Below are positions 24,436-31,717 of a stretch of DNA of 37,746 bases, in pieces. Location of the stretch: the NCBI GenBank assembly GCA_014338005.1, contig QUBZ01000039.1, positions 1 through 37,746 of the forward strand, given 5' to 3'. The notes under the pieces were generated by a model. The model did not search any database. It was given only the letters and a program-made list of their open reading frames with translations, and was not told the origin of the DNA. The translations under genes and the position numbers were made by a program. Position 1 is the stretch's first letter. Each line of letters opens with the position of its first letter. Source of the DNA: Chloroflexota bacterium. GTDB taxonomy: Bacteria > Chloroflexota > Anaerolineae > Aggregatilineales > Phototrophicaceae.

Positions 24436-25965
24436 ATGTGGCAACCCAACAAACTAGAGAGCGAGCGCCTGGATAAACTGGCGCGCCTGTCCCAACTGGG
24501 CATCGAAGCCTACCCGCGCCGCGTCCGGCGCACGCACACCATCGCCCGCGCGACCGCCGAATTTGAAGCCCTGGAAAACGGCGGCGGCGCAGAAACCGCC
24601 GAAGGGCTGGAAGTGACCGTCTGTGGGCGGATTCGCCGGGTGAACATCAAGGGCAAAATCACCTTCATGCACATCGAGGACGAAAGCGGGCGGGTGCAAA
24701 TCCTGCTGCGCGTCAACGAGTTAGGCGAGGAATTTTACGACGCCATCAAGGAAAAACTCATTGACACGGACGATTTCGTCCAGGCCGCCGGCACGATGAT
24801 GCGTACCCGCGCTGGGGAAATCAGCGTGCTGACGCACGAACTGACGCTGCTCAGCAAGTCGCTCAGCCCGCTGCCGGTCATCAAACAGCAGGTGATGGAC
24901 GACGGCACGGTCATCGAATACGGCGAGTTCAGCGACATCGAACAGCGTTACCGCCAGCGGTACGCCGACCTGGCCGTCAACCGGAACGTGCGCGACGTGT
25001 TCCGCAAACGCGCCGAAATTATCCGCGCGCTGCGCCGGTTTTTTGACTCCGAGGGGTTTTTGGAAGTCGAAACGCCGATTTTGCAGGCGGTTTACGGCGG
25101 CGCGGCGGCCCGCCCTTTCGTCACGCATCACAACCAGCTCAAGCAGGATTTATACCTGCGGATCAGCTTCGAGCTGTACCTCAAGCGGCTGCTGGTGGGC
25201 GGTTACGACGCCGTGTACGAAATCGGGCGCGACTTCCGCAACGAGGGCGTAAGTTACAAACACAACCCCGAATTTACGATGGTGGAGTTTTATAAAGCTT
25301 ACACCGATTACCGGGGCGTGATGGACATCACCGAGCGGCTGATCGCTTTTGTCGCCAAAGAGGTGCTGGGGCGGACGCAAATCACCTTCCAGGGGCAGGA
25401 CATCCAACTGGCCCCGCCCTGGCCGCGCCTGACGCTGCGCGATGCCATCAAACAGTACGCCGAAATTGACTACCTGGACTACCCAACGGCGGAGGCGCTG
25501 GAAGCCGTCATCCGGGGGAACGGCGGGTCGGTCGCGCCAGGGCTGCCCTGGGGAAAACTCGTCAGCCACCTGTTCGAGCAGTACGTCGAGCCGCGCCTGA
25601 TTCAGCCAACCTTCATCGTGGACTACCCGCGCGATGTTTCGCCCTTCGCTAAAAAAGTGGACTACGACGATTTTCATGTCGAGCGGTTCGAGTTTTTCAT
25701 CGCTGCGATGGAGATGGGCAACGCCTTCACCGAACTGAACGACCCCCGCGACCAGGAGCAGCGTTTTCTGGAAATGGCGAAGCTGTACCGGGACGAGGAC
25801 GATGACGCTACCCCGCTGGACGAGGATTACCTGCGCGCCATGCGTTACGGGATGCCGCCCAACGGCGGTTGGGGCATGGGCGTTGACCGACTGGTGATGC
25901 TGCTGACCGACCAGCGCAGCATCCGGGACGTGCTGTTATATCCGCATCTGCGGGAAGAGAAATAG
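24436..25965 (+). CDS. lysS: Lysyl-tRNA synthetase (class II)
   Basis: Charges tRNA-Lys with lysine. The 509-residue length and order are canonical: an N-terminal OB-fold anticodon-binding domain (VTVCGRIRRVNIKGKITFMHIED), motif 1 around RRFFDSEGFLEVETPIL, motif 2 in GRDFRNEGVSYKHNPEFTMVEFY, and motif 3 in GGWGMGVDRLVMLLTD (typical GGxGxGxDRL, with W and M replacing the usual L and I). ATG 24436 is the family start, but no clear Shine-Dalgarno is visible. A promoter may lie in the 69-bp gap with greA. A strong terminator follows at 25993. Confidence 0.96.
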   Translation: MWQPNKLESERLDKLARLSQLGIEAYPRRVRRTHTIARATAEFEALENGGGAETAEGLEVTVCGRIRRVNIKGKITFMHIEDESGRVQILLRVNELGEEFYDAIKEKLIDTDDFVQAAGTMMRTRAGEISVLTHELTLLSKSLSPLPVIKQQVMDDGTVIEYGEFSDIEQRYRQRYADLAVNRNVRDVFRKRAEIIRALRRFFDSEGFLEVETPILQAVYGGAAARPFVTHHNQLKQDLYLRISFELYLKRLLVGGYDAVYEIGRDFRNEGVSYKHNPEFTMVEFYKAYTDYRGVMDITERLIAFVAKEVLGRTQITFQGQDIQLAPPWPRLTLRDAIKQYAEIDYLDYPTAEALEAVIRGNGGSVAPGLPWGKLVSHLFEQYVEPRLIQPTFIVDYPRDVSPFAKKVDYDDFHVERFEFFIAAMEMGNAFTELNDPRDQEQRFLEMAKLYRDEDDDATPLDEDYLRAMRYGMPPNGGWGMGVDRLVMLLTDQRSIRDVLLYPHLREEK

Positions 25966-25992
25966 CGCGATTCGCAAAACCGTATACAATCG

Positions 25993-26018
25993 AGGGGAAA
26001 ACATCTTTCCCCTTTTTT
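25993..26018 (+). terminator. Intrinsic terminator after lysS
   Basis: AGGGGAAA (25993-26000) pairs perfectly with TTTCCCCT (26006-26013) over a 5-nt loop and runs into TTTTTT. It lies 28 nt after the lysS stop. Confidence 0.85.
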
Positions 26019-26035
26019 GTTCCGATGGTGGGTGC

Positions 26036-27181
26036 ATGGCGCTTGACAAGCAGTTGCAGTATCAGGCCATATTGGACGGACTCGGCCAGGGCGTGCTGAT
26101 CTTCGACAGCGACAATCGCCTGGTGGTGGATAACCTGGCCGCCCGCGCGATCCTGGGCGCAGACCTGAAGCTGATTCGCGCCAGCGGTTGGGCGGCGGCA
26201 GCGACGGTCTTTAATGCCCGGACGAACGACCCGGAAGATGATGTGGAGACGGCGCGCAAACGGGCGCTGGAGTCGGCCCGCCCGGTGCGGTTTCATATTT
26301 ACCGCGCCGGCGAATACGTCCCCTGTTGGGCGGCGGCGGTTCATGGCGAAAGCGGCGACATCTTCACCCTCATTACCATTGAAGTCCCCGACTGGACGGC
26401 CATGACCGATATTCTGACACAGTTCCGCGCCGAAGTGCAGAACGCCGCCGAATCGAGCCAGGGACACATCAACCTGATTTTACAAAGCCTCAAACAGATC
26501 AAATCCGGCGAAAGCGTCGAACAGTTGGGGCGGCGCATCGGCGGTTTTGTGCAGTTGATCGCCACGCACATGCACCGCGTCGAACGCCTGATGAACCTGC
26601 TGCACCGGCTGGAATTGATCCGCACCGGGAAACTGCCGGAGGTCATCCGCAAAGAGCGCCGTAAAATCGTGCTGGACGAGTTCATCGAGGATTTTATCGA
26701 AGGCCTGGACGAGGTGCAGCTCCTCGACCCGGAAACCGAAACCCAGGACTACCGCTCGCGCATCAAAACGACGGTGGGTGATGGGCTGGTGGTTTTTGCC
26801 TCGCCGTCGCGTTTGACCACCATCTTGCACGACATTCTGCGGAATGCTATCATGTACAGTATGAAGGCTGCGCCCATTATCATCATGGCGCAAACGTCGC
26901 CGCAGAATCAAAGCGTGCAGATTGACGTGATTGATGAAGGTTACGGCATCCGCGCCAAAGAGTTTGAGCGTGTATTTGCCTCCTTCCAGCGGGCGCGGCA
27001 GCCGCAAATTCTGGGCGAATTTGGGTACGGCATCAGCCTGTACCTGTGCAAACACGAGGTCGAGGCGATGAACGGGAAAATCTGGTTCGAGAGCGAAGAA
27101 GGGGTCGGCACGACCTTCAGCCTGAAGCTGCCCATGTGGCGCGACGACTCTTCTTCCAGTTCTAGTCCAGAGCATACCTAA
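26036..27181 (+). CDS. PAS-domain HATPase sensor protein (divergent histidine kinase)
   Basis: A 381-residue soluble protein. The N-terminal ~120 residues look like a PAS domain (LDGLGQGVLIFDSDNRLVVD start). The central helices (125-200) take the place of HisKA but lack a recognisable H-box; H144 in SQGHINLIL is only a weak candidate. The HATPase_c domain keeps N270 (DILRNAIMYS), a G1-like DEGYGI (300-305) and a G2-like GYGISLYLCK. The tail is serine-rich. It may be an atypical kinase or a catalytically altered regulator. It is the fourth soluble kinase-type gene between 19209 and 27181. Its ATG lies 18 nt after the lysS terminator, so its promoter is unclear. Confidence 0.75.
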   Translation: MALDKQLQYQAILDGLGQGVLIFDSDNRLVVDNLAARAILGADLKLIRASGWAAAATVFNARTNDPEDDVETARKRALESARPVRFHIYRAGEYVPCWAAAVHGESGDIFTLITIEVPDWTAMTDILTQFRAEVQNAAESSQGHINLILQSLKQIKSGESVEQLGRRIGGFVQLIATHMHRVERLMNLLHRLELIRTGKLPEVIRKERRKIVLDEFIEDFIEGLDEVQLLDPETETQDYRSRIKTTVGDGLVVFASPSRLTTILHDILRNAIMYSMKAAPIIIMAQTSPQNQSVQIDVIDEGYGIRAKEFERVFASFQRARQPQILGEFGYGISLYLCKHEVEAMNGKIWFESEEGVGTTFSLKLPMWRDDSSSSSSPEHT

Positions 27182-27209
27182 TTATCCCCGACCGCCGCCG
27201 AGGTTATTC

Positions 27210-27251
27210 AAACGCCTCTCCTGGGAATGGTCAGGGCAGGCGTTTTTGTTT
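27210..27251 (+). terminator. Intrinsic terminator after the PAS/HATPase gene
   Basis: AAACGCCT (27210-27217) pairs with AGGCGTTT (27238-27245); TTTTT then G and TTT follow. The loop is 20 nt. Confidence 0.6.
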
Positions 27252-27300
27252 GCTTTATAGTCGCAGGGCAGCCCAATGGGGCCGCCTAAAGACCGGTGAC

Positions 27301-27442
27301 TGGTGTAATCTCAGCCTATCAGGCTTGAATGCTGCCTGTAAATCACAAGTCCATAAGCTGCCAAATCAGGTATTCAAGGTCATCAAGGGTTGTGATTTAA
27401 ACTGGTAACTGACAACTTGTAACCGGAAACTGCACCAGAGAC
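27301..27442 (+). repeat. Dispersed 142-bp element, copy B
   Basis: Ungapped partner of 5472-5613 in the same orientation relative to the downstream gene. Here the terminal pairing is TGGTGTA (27301-27307) with TGCACCA (27431-27437). Compared with copy A, an A-T pair becomes G-C through changes on both strands, an A·C mismatch becomes G-C, and C-G becomes a T·G wobble, which is what selection on pairing would produce. The central stem is retained (10 pairs, lost only next to the loop). The element ends 9 nt before the ATG of the 60-residue protein. No clear target-site duplication was found. Confidence 0.8.
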
Positions 27443-27451
27443 TATTATGCC

Positions 27452-27634
27452 ATGCAGCTAACACGGGAATTTTTCGATACACTGATCGTGGTCGTCATCC
27501 TCATCGGCCTGGCGCTGGCGGTGGTGCGGCTGTATGCCGACTTCACCCGCCCGCTGCCGAACAACCCGGACGACGAGCCGGACTGGGCGCGGGATGACGA
27601 TACGCAGCCGCATAAACAAAACGATGATCTGTAG
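27452..27634 (+). CDS. 60-residue single-pass membrane protein
   Basis: A small protein with one TM helix (about 9-28, FDTLIVVVILIGLALAVVRLY) and an acidic, hydrophilic tail (PNNPDDEPDWARDDD...). No family was recognised. Its reading frame and amphipathic composition are consistent with a real gene, and it lies between the copy B element and serS in the same direction. No strong RBS is visible. A short ORF from ATG 27446 in another frame overlaps its start. The stop codon TAG is part of a GC-rich palindrome. It could be the leader cistron of serS. Confidence 0.55.
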   Translation: MQLTREFFDTLIVVVILIGLALAVVRLYADFTRPLPNNPDDEPDWARDDDTQPHKQNDDL

Positions 27635-27654
27635 GGGCGCAAGGTTTTGCGCCC
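27632..27654. repeat. GGGCGCAA palindrome, copy 1
   Basis: GGGCGCAA (27635-27642) and TTGCGCCC (27647-27654) with a GGTT loop; the preceding GTAG includes the stop codon of the small membrane protein. It belongs to the same palindrome type as 29154-29173 and 31609-31636. Confidence 0.6.
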
Positions 27655-27680
27655 TGCTTACCAACAGGGGAGACTTTTTC

Positions 27681-29096
27681 ATGCTGGACATCACGATCAT
27701 CCGGGAAAAGCCGGAGTGGGTTAAAGAACAGATCGCTAAACTGAACGACCCGGCGGCCATCGAGCGCGTGGACGCCGTGCTGGAACTGGACAAACGGCGG
27801 CGCGCGCTGCTGACCGAGGCCGAGGCCATCCAGGCGGCGCGCAACCGGCTGAACAAAAGCGTCGGCGGGCTGCGCGGCAGTAAAAAGCTGGACGATACCG
27901 CGCGTTACCGGCTGGCCGCCCGCGCCGCTGAAGCCGTCCAGAGCGGCGATTACGAGGCGGCGGCGCGCCTGCTGGCCGGTGAGGACGCGGATGCAGCAGC
28001 CGGCGAAGCCGACCCCGCCGCGCTCGACCGCCTGACCGATGCCCTGCGCGCGCTGGGCGACCGGGTGAATGCGCTCAACGAGCAGATTCGCCAGGTGGAT
28101 GCCGACCTGGAAACCAACATGCTGTGGATACCCAACCTGCCGCACGAAAGCGTGCCGGTGTTCGACAGCGAGGAACACAACATCGCCTGGCCGCCGGAAG
28201 GCGAACAACGCGCCTTCGACTTCGAGCCGAAACCGCATTGGGACATCGGCCCGGCGCTGGACATCATTGATTTTGAGCGCGGCGTCAAGCTGGCCGGGTC
28301 GCGGGCTTATGTGCTGAAGGGCTGGGGCGCGCGGCTTCAGCGGGCGCTCATCAACCTGTTTTTAGACAGCGCGCGGGCGCGTGGTTTTACCGAACTGTAC
28401 GTGCCGTACATGGTGCGCGAAGCCATGATGGTCGGCGCGGGGCAGTTCCCCAAGTTCCGCGAAAACGTCTACCACGACGATGAAGAAGACCTGTACATGC
28501 TGCCGACCGCCGAGGTGGCGATCACCAACCTGCACCGCGACGAAATTCTGGACGAGTCGCAGCTTCCGCTGTATTACGTGGCGCACACACCCTGCTTCCG
28601 CCGCGAAAAAGTGAGCGCCGGGCGCGATGTGCGCGGCATCAAACGCCTGCACCAGTTCGAGAAGGTCGAGCTGTACAAGTTCACCACACCCGAAACCAGC
28701 TACGCCGAACTCGAATCGCTGGTCGAGGCGGCCAGCGATGTCGCCCGCGCCCTCAAAATCCCCTTCCGCCGGCTGGAGATCGTCACCGGCGACCTGGGTT
28801 TTAGCGCCAGCAAAAAATATGACCTGGAAATGTGGGCCTCCGGCTGCGGCGAGTGGCTGGAAGTGTCGTCGTGCAGCAATACCGAAGCGTTCCAGGCGCG
28901 GCGGGCGAACGTGAAATATCGCCCGGCGGACGGCAAAAAGGCGCAGTTCGTGCATACGCTCAACGGCAGCGGCCTGGCGACACCGCGCGTCATCATCGCC
29001 ATCCTGGAAAACTACCAGCAGGCCGACGGCAGCGTGATAATACCGGAGGCGCTGCGCCCGTATCTGGGCGGCGCGGAGCGTATCACCAGGCCGTAG
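27681..29096 (+). CDS. serS: Seryl-tRNA synthetase with an enlarged coiled-coil arm
   Basis: Charges tRNA-Ser (and tRNA-Sec where present) with serine. Class II motifs are present: motif 2 TPCFRREKVSAGRDVRGIKRLHQFEKVE (about 303-330, with the catalytic Arg and Glu), and motif 3 GSGLATPRVIIAILENYQ (about 429-446, with the conserved Arg). The 471-residue length exceeds the usual ~425. The excess lies in the N-terminal tRNA-binding coiled coil, where about 40 residues (roughly 66-115, with QSGDYEAAARLL and an alanine-rich ADAAAGEADPAA) precede the conserved WIPNLPHESVP (149-159). The frame is open from 27534, but ATG 27681 fits the family start and has AGGGGAGA about 8 nt upstream. Confidence 0.95.
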   Translation: MLDITIIREKPEWVKEQIAKLNDPAAIERVDAVLELDKRRRALLTEAEAIQAARNRLNKSVGGLRGSKKLDDTARYRLAARAAEAVQSGDYEAAARLLAGEDADAAAGEADPAALDRLTDALRALGDRVNALNEQIRQVDADLETNMLWIPNLPHESVPVFDSEEHNIAWPPEGEQRAFDFEPKPHWDIGPALDIIDFERGVKLAGSRAYVLKGWGARLQRALINLFLDSARARGFTELYVPYMVREAMMVGAGQFPKFRENVYHDDEEDLYMLPTAEVAITNLHRDEILDESQLPLYYVAHTPCFRREKVSAGRDVRGIKRLHQFEKVELYKFTTPETSYAELESLVEAASDVARALKIPFRRLEIVTGDLGFSASKKYDLEMWASGCGEWLEVSSCSNTEAFQARRANVKYRPADGKKAQFVHTLNGSGLATPRVIIAILENYQQADGSVIIPEALRPYLGGAERITRP

Positions 29097-29109
29097 GGGA
29101 AAAAGCGTA

Positions 29110-29141
29110 ACGCAAAGGCGCAAAGCAGCAAAGACGCGGAG
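29110..29141. repeat. Four tandem copies of an 8-bp unit
   Basis: ACGCAAAG, GCGCAAAG, CAGCAAAG and ACGCGGAG run head to tail just after serS. Similar CGCAAAG tracts are common between genes in several phyla. Function unknown. Confidence 0.55.
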
Positions 29142-29153
29142 AAAAACTTTTCG

Positions 29154-29173
29154 GGGCGCAGCATACTGCGCCC
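29154..29173. repeat. GGGCGCAG palindrome, copy 2
   Basis: GGGCGCAG (29154-29161) and CTGCGCCC (29166-29173) with a CATA loop, in the serS–glycosylase gap. The T-rich CTGGTTTATTG beyond could assist termination of serS. Confidence 0.5.
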
Positions 29174-29191
29174 TGGTTTATTGCCAGCCGC

Positions 29192-29220
29192 TTGACATCC
29201 GCCGCCGAACTCGTTTATCC
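29192..29220 (+). promoter_or_regulatory. Promoter of the HhH-GPD glycosylase gene
   Basis: Consensus TTGACA (29192-29197), exactly 17 nt, then TTATCC (29215-29220), about 43 nt upstream of the ATG. Confidence 0.6.
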
Positions 29221-29262
29221 TCATCATCAGCGTTTGGGAACATTTATTCTAAAGGCGTCTTT

Positions 29263-30159
29263 ATGCCGGTGATAACCCTATCCACACCGCCGCATTTTAA
29301 GTTCTGGCCGTCGGTCGTCAGTCACGGCTGGTGCGACCTGCCGCCCTATGGATGCGACGAGTCGGCGCGCATTTTGTACCGCATCCAGCAGCTTAATGAC
29401 GGCAGCATCGTCCGGCTGGTTTTGCGCCAGCGCGATACCGGGGCGGTTGAAGTGGCCGTCGAAGGGCTGGCCGCGCTGTCGCCGGAGCAGGAAAACGAAA
29501 TTCGCGCCGTCGCCGCGTTAATCCTCAATCTCAACCGCGACCTGGGCAATTTTTACGCCACGCTGCGCGGCCACCCGCGCTACGCCTGGATTGAACCGCT
29601 CGGCGCGGGGCGGCTGCTGGTTTCCCCGTCCATCTGGGAAGATGCCGTCAAAACGCTGTTTACCACCAACACGGTCTGGAAAATGACCATCCAGATGTGC
29701 CAGCGGCTCGTCACCCTGGGCGATCCATACCCCGGCGGCGGTCACGCTTTCCCGCCGCCGGAGCGAATCGCCGCCATGCCCCCGGACGACCTGAACGCCC
29801 ACGTTCGCGCCGGATACCGCAGCGCCTACCTGCACGAACTGGCAGCAAACATTGTCGAACGAAAAGTTGATCTGGAAGCCTGGCGCGACCCGGCGCTGGC
29901 CTCGGACGACCTGTACCGGCGTATCAAAAGTCTGAAAGGTTTTGGCGACTACGCCGCCGGCAACATGCTGCGGCTGCTGGGGCGCTTCGACCGGCTGGCG
30001 ACCGACAGCGAATGCCGCGCCGTCTACCGCGACAGCATCAACGGCGGTTCAGCCGCCGTCCACGACCGCGAAATTGCCGCTTATTACGAGCCGTTCGGCC
30101 AGTGGCGCGGCCTGGCGCAGTGGATGGACGTGATGGAAAGCTACCTGCGGACGGTCTAA
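29263..30159 (+). CDS. HhH-GPD superfamily DNA glycosylase
   Basis: A 298-residue base-excision DNA glycosylase. The helix-hairpin-helix lies at about 222-238 (IKSLKGFGDYAAGNMLRLL) and catalytic Asp248 in LATDSECR. Unlike endonuclease III and OGG1 there is no Lys at the hairpin exit (GFGDY), so it should be a monofunctional glycosylase. The first ~110 residues look like the beta-rich domain of AlkA/OGG1-type enzymes. There is no iron–sulfur cluster motif. The damaged base cannot be predicted; 3-methyladenine or 8-oxoguanine types are possible. It has its own promoter and converges on the SLATT-like gene with a 9-nt gap. Confidence 0.8.
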   Translation: MPVITLSTPPHFKFWPSVVSHGWCDLPPYGCDESARILYRIQQLNDGSIVRLVLRQRDTGAVEVAVEGLAALSPEQENEIRAVAALILNLNRDLGNFYATLRGHPRYAWIEPLGAGRLLVSPSIWEDAVKTLFTTNTVWKMTIQMCQRLVTLGDPYPGGGHAFPPPERIAAMPPDDLNAHVRAGYRSAYLHELAANIVERKVDLEAWRDPALASDDLYRRIKSLKGFGDYAAGNMLRLLGRFDRLATDSECRAVYRDSINGGSAAVHDREIAAYYEPFGQWRGLAQWMDVMESYLRTV

Positions 30160-30168
30160 CGCCTCCCT

Positions 30169-31482
30169 CTACTTCTGGCGTTTCCGTGTCGCAAGCCGGT
30201 CGTCTGCGGCGTCTGCGGCGTCGGGCAGCGCCTCGCCGGTTTCGCCGTCGGCGTTGTTCAGCGCGCCTTCGATGGCCTCGACGACGGTTTCGACAGGCGG
30301 TGCAGGCGTGTCAGGGGCGGGCTGGCCGTCCGCAATATATTCAACAGTGGCGATAACTTCTTCTTTTTTCTCCAGCGAAACCTGAGTCCGGCTGAGCGAT
30401 AAACCGGGCCGGTCGCTGACGCCCGCCTCCAAGCTCTGCGGCGACATCAGGCTTTCGGCCTGGCTGCCGGCCACCTGCTGCACCTGCGTGTAAATGGCCT
30501 GTTCGTTGGTGAGCTGGGTTTTAATGGTTTCCTCGCGCCATTTGCGGCGTTCCCGGTCAAAAACATCCTCGAAGCGGGTGACGAACTCGGCCTCTGTCTC
30601 CGGCGTGCGCTGAGCGGTCGGCAAAACTTTCCATTCGTTGAGGATGGTTTGCAGGTCGAAGGCGGCTTCGTAATAAATGCGATAGGTGCGCCCGTACATG
30701 CGAATTTCGGAAATCAGCGTCAGCGCCGTCCCCAGGGCGGTCGTCACCGCGACCAGCCCCTCCAGGCCGAAACCCACGCCCGCCAGCACCGAACCGGCCC
30801 CGGCGATCACCAGCGCCACGATGCGGTTGCGCCGCATAGCGGTATAGTCTTCTTCGATTTTGCCGATGTACCAGCCGAACTGACCCTGAACGCGCCAATC
30901 CACATAATTTTCCGGCCTGATCGGCGCGAAACCATCATCGCCTTTGCCCCTGCCTTCAGTTTTGTTGGCCGCCTGCTGGATCAGGTCGGCGTCCGAAATC
31001 GGTTTGATCTGCGGCATAGCGATATTGTGCTGGATCATCCACAGGTCTATACCGTTGATCTCGGCCAGCAGTTGGGCCTGTTTGGCGTGAGGGTCTTTGT
31101 CCTTGTAGGGGCCAGCGTTCAGGCGGTAGAGGTAAATTTGCGAGCGGATTAACTCGGCGCTGACGCGGTATTCGACCCATCCGGTGCTGGTGGAAAACTG
31201 CGCCGCGTAGTTCATCAGGCCGACGCTGACGATGGGCAGGATAATCAGCAGGATACGCAGCACCCCGCCGCCGCCCAGGTAGGTGCTGAGGACGGCCAGG
31301 GCGCTGGCGAGCGCGCCGATCAGGATAATCCACTGGCGGGTGCGCTGGTGAATCTGCTTCTGCGCCGACGATGCGCGGTCGTAATCCAGGAAGCGCCGCC
31401 AGGCGGCCAGCAGCGCGGGGTCGTAGGCGGTGGGGTCAATCTTCGGTACGGCAGCGGTTGCAGTCTTGGGGTTGGCGGACAT
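30169..31482 (-). CDS. Double DUF4231/SLATT-like membrane protein
   Basis: A 437-residue protein with two similar modules, each with two TM helices after an amphipathic stretch. Module 1 (about 20-140) reads AWRRFLDYDRASSAQKQ, helices at about 50-70 and 76-95, then YRVSAELIRSQIYLYR. Module 2 (about 190-300) reads QFGWYIGKIEEDYTAMRR, helices at about 225-245 and 250-265, then YRIYYEAAFDLQTI. This matches DUF4231/SLATT-type proteins, several of which are proposed pore-forming effectors in nucleotide-signal immunity. Here no nucleotide-generating enzyme adjoins. The C-terminal ~120 residues are charged and disordered. GGGAGG precedes the ATG at a good distance. The effector role is only a possibility. 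Confidence 0.7.
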   Translation of the reverse strand: MSANPKTATAAVPKIDPTAYDPALLAAWRRFLDYDRASSAQKQIHQRTRQWIILIGALASALAVLSTYLGGGGVLRILLIILPIVSVGLMNYAAQFSTSTGWVEYRVSAELIRSQIYLYRLNAGPYKDKDPHAKQAQLLAEINGIDLWMIQHNIAMPQIKPISDADLIQQAANKTEGRGKGDDGFAPIRPENYVDWRVQGQFGWYIGKIEEDYTAMRRNRIVALVIAGAGSVLAGVGFGLEGLVAVTTALGTALTLISEIRMYGRTYRIYYEAAFDLQTILNEWKVLPTAQRTPETEAEFVTRFEDVFDRERRKWREETIKTQLTNEQAIYTQVQQVAGSQAESLMSPQSLEAGVSDRPGLSLSRTQVSLEKKEEVIATVEYIADGQPAPDTPAPPVETVVEAIEGALNNADGETGEALPDAADAADDRLATRKRQK

Positions 31483-31584
31483 GCAGTTTCCCTCCCGTTA
31501 GATTCTGCCTGTATCGTACCACAATTTTGCGGGCGGGATGCGCGCCTATGTGAAAACATGGGGGTAAACGCATATCATGTCCGA

Positions 31585-31664
31585 TTCGAGGCTATACGAG
31601 GGTTGTTCGTAGGGGCGCAAGGCCTTGCGCCCCTACCCACGAAACGACCCTTATCGAGCCTCAA
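31585..31664. repeat. Extended inverted repeat centred on a perfect 28-bp palindrome
   Basis: At the centre, GTAGGGGCGCAAGG (31609-31622) and CCTTGCGCCCCTAC (31623-31636) form a perfect 14+14 palindrome. The pairing continues imperfectly outward (for example TTCGAGGCT at 31585 with TCGAGCCTC near 31654) to about 80 nt. It lies in the 235-bp gap between two minus-strand genes, and is the longest of three GGGCGCA palindromes in this part of the window. Nothing else was recognised in 31483-31717. Confidence 0.7.
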
Positions 31665-31717
31665 TGACCTTTTGAAAACCCATTAAACTTTCATATGCGA
31701 CTGCCCTGTAGACTCCC

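Noticed and set aside
25983..25990. TATACAAT box after lysS as a promoter for the PAS/HATPase gene
   Set aside because: No -35 element is at a proper distance, and any transcript would meet the strong terminator at 25993 at once.
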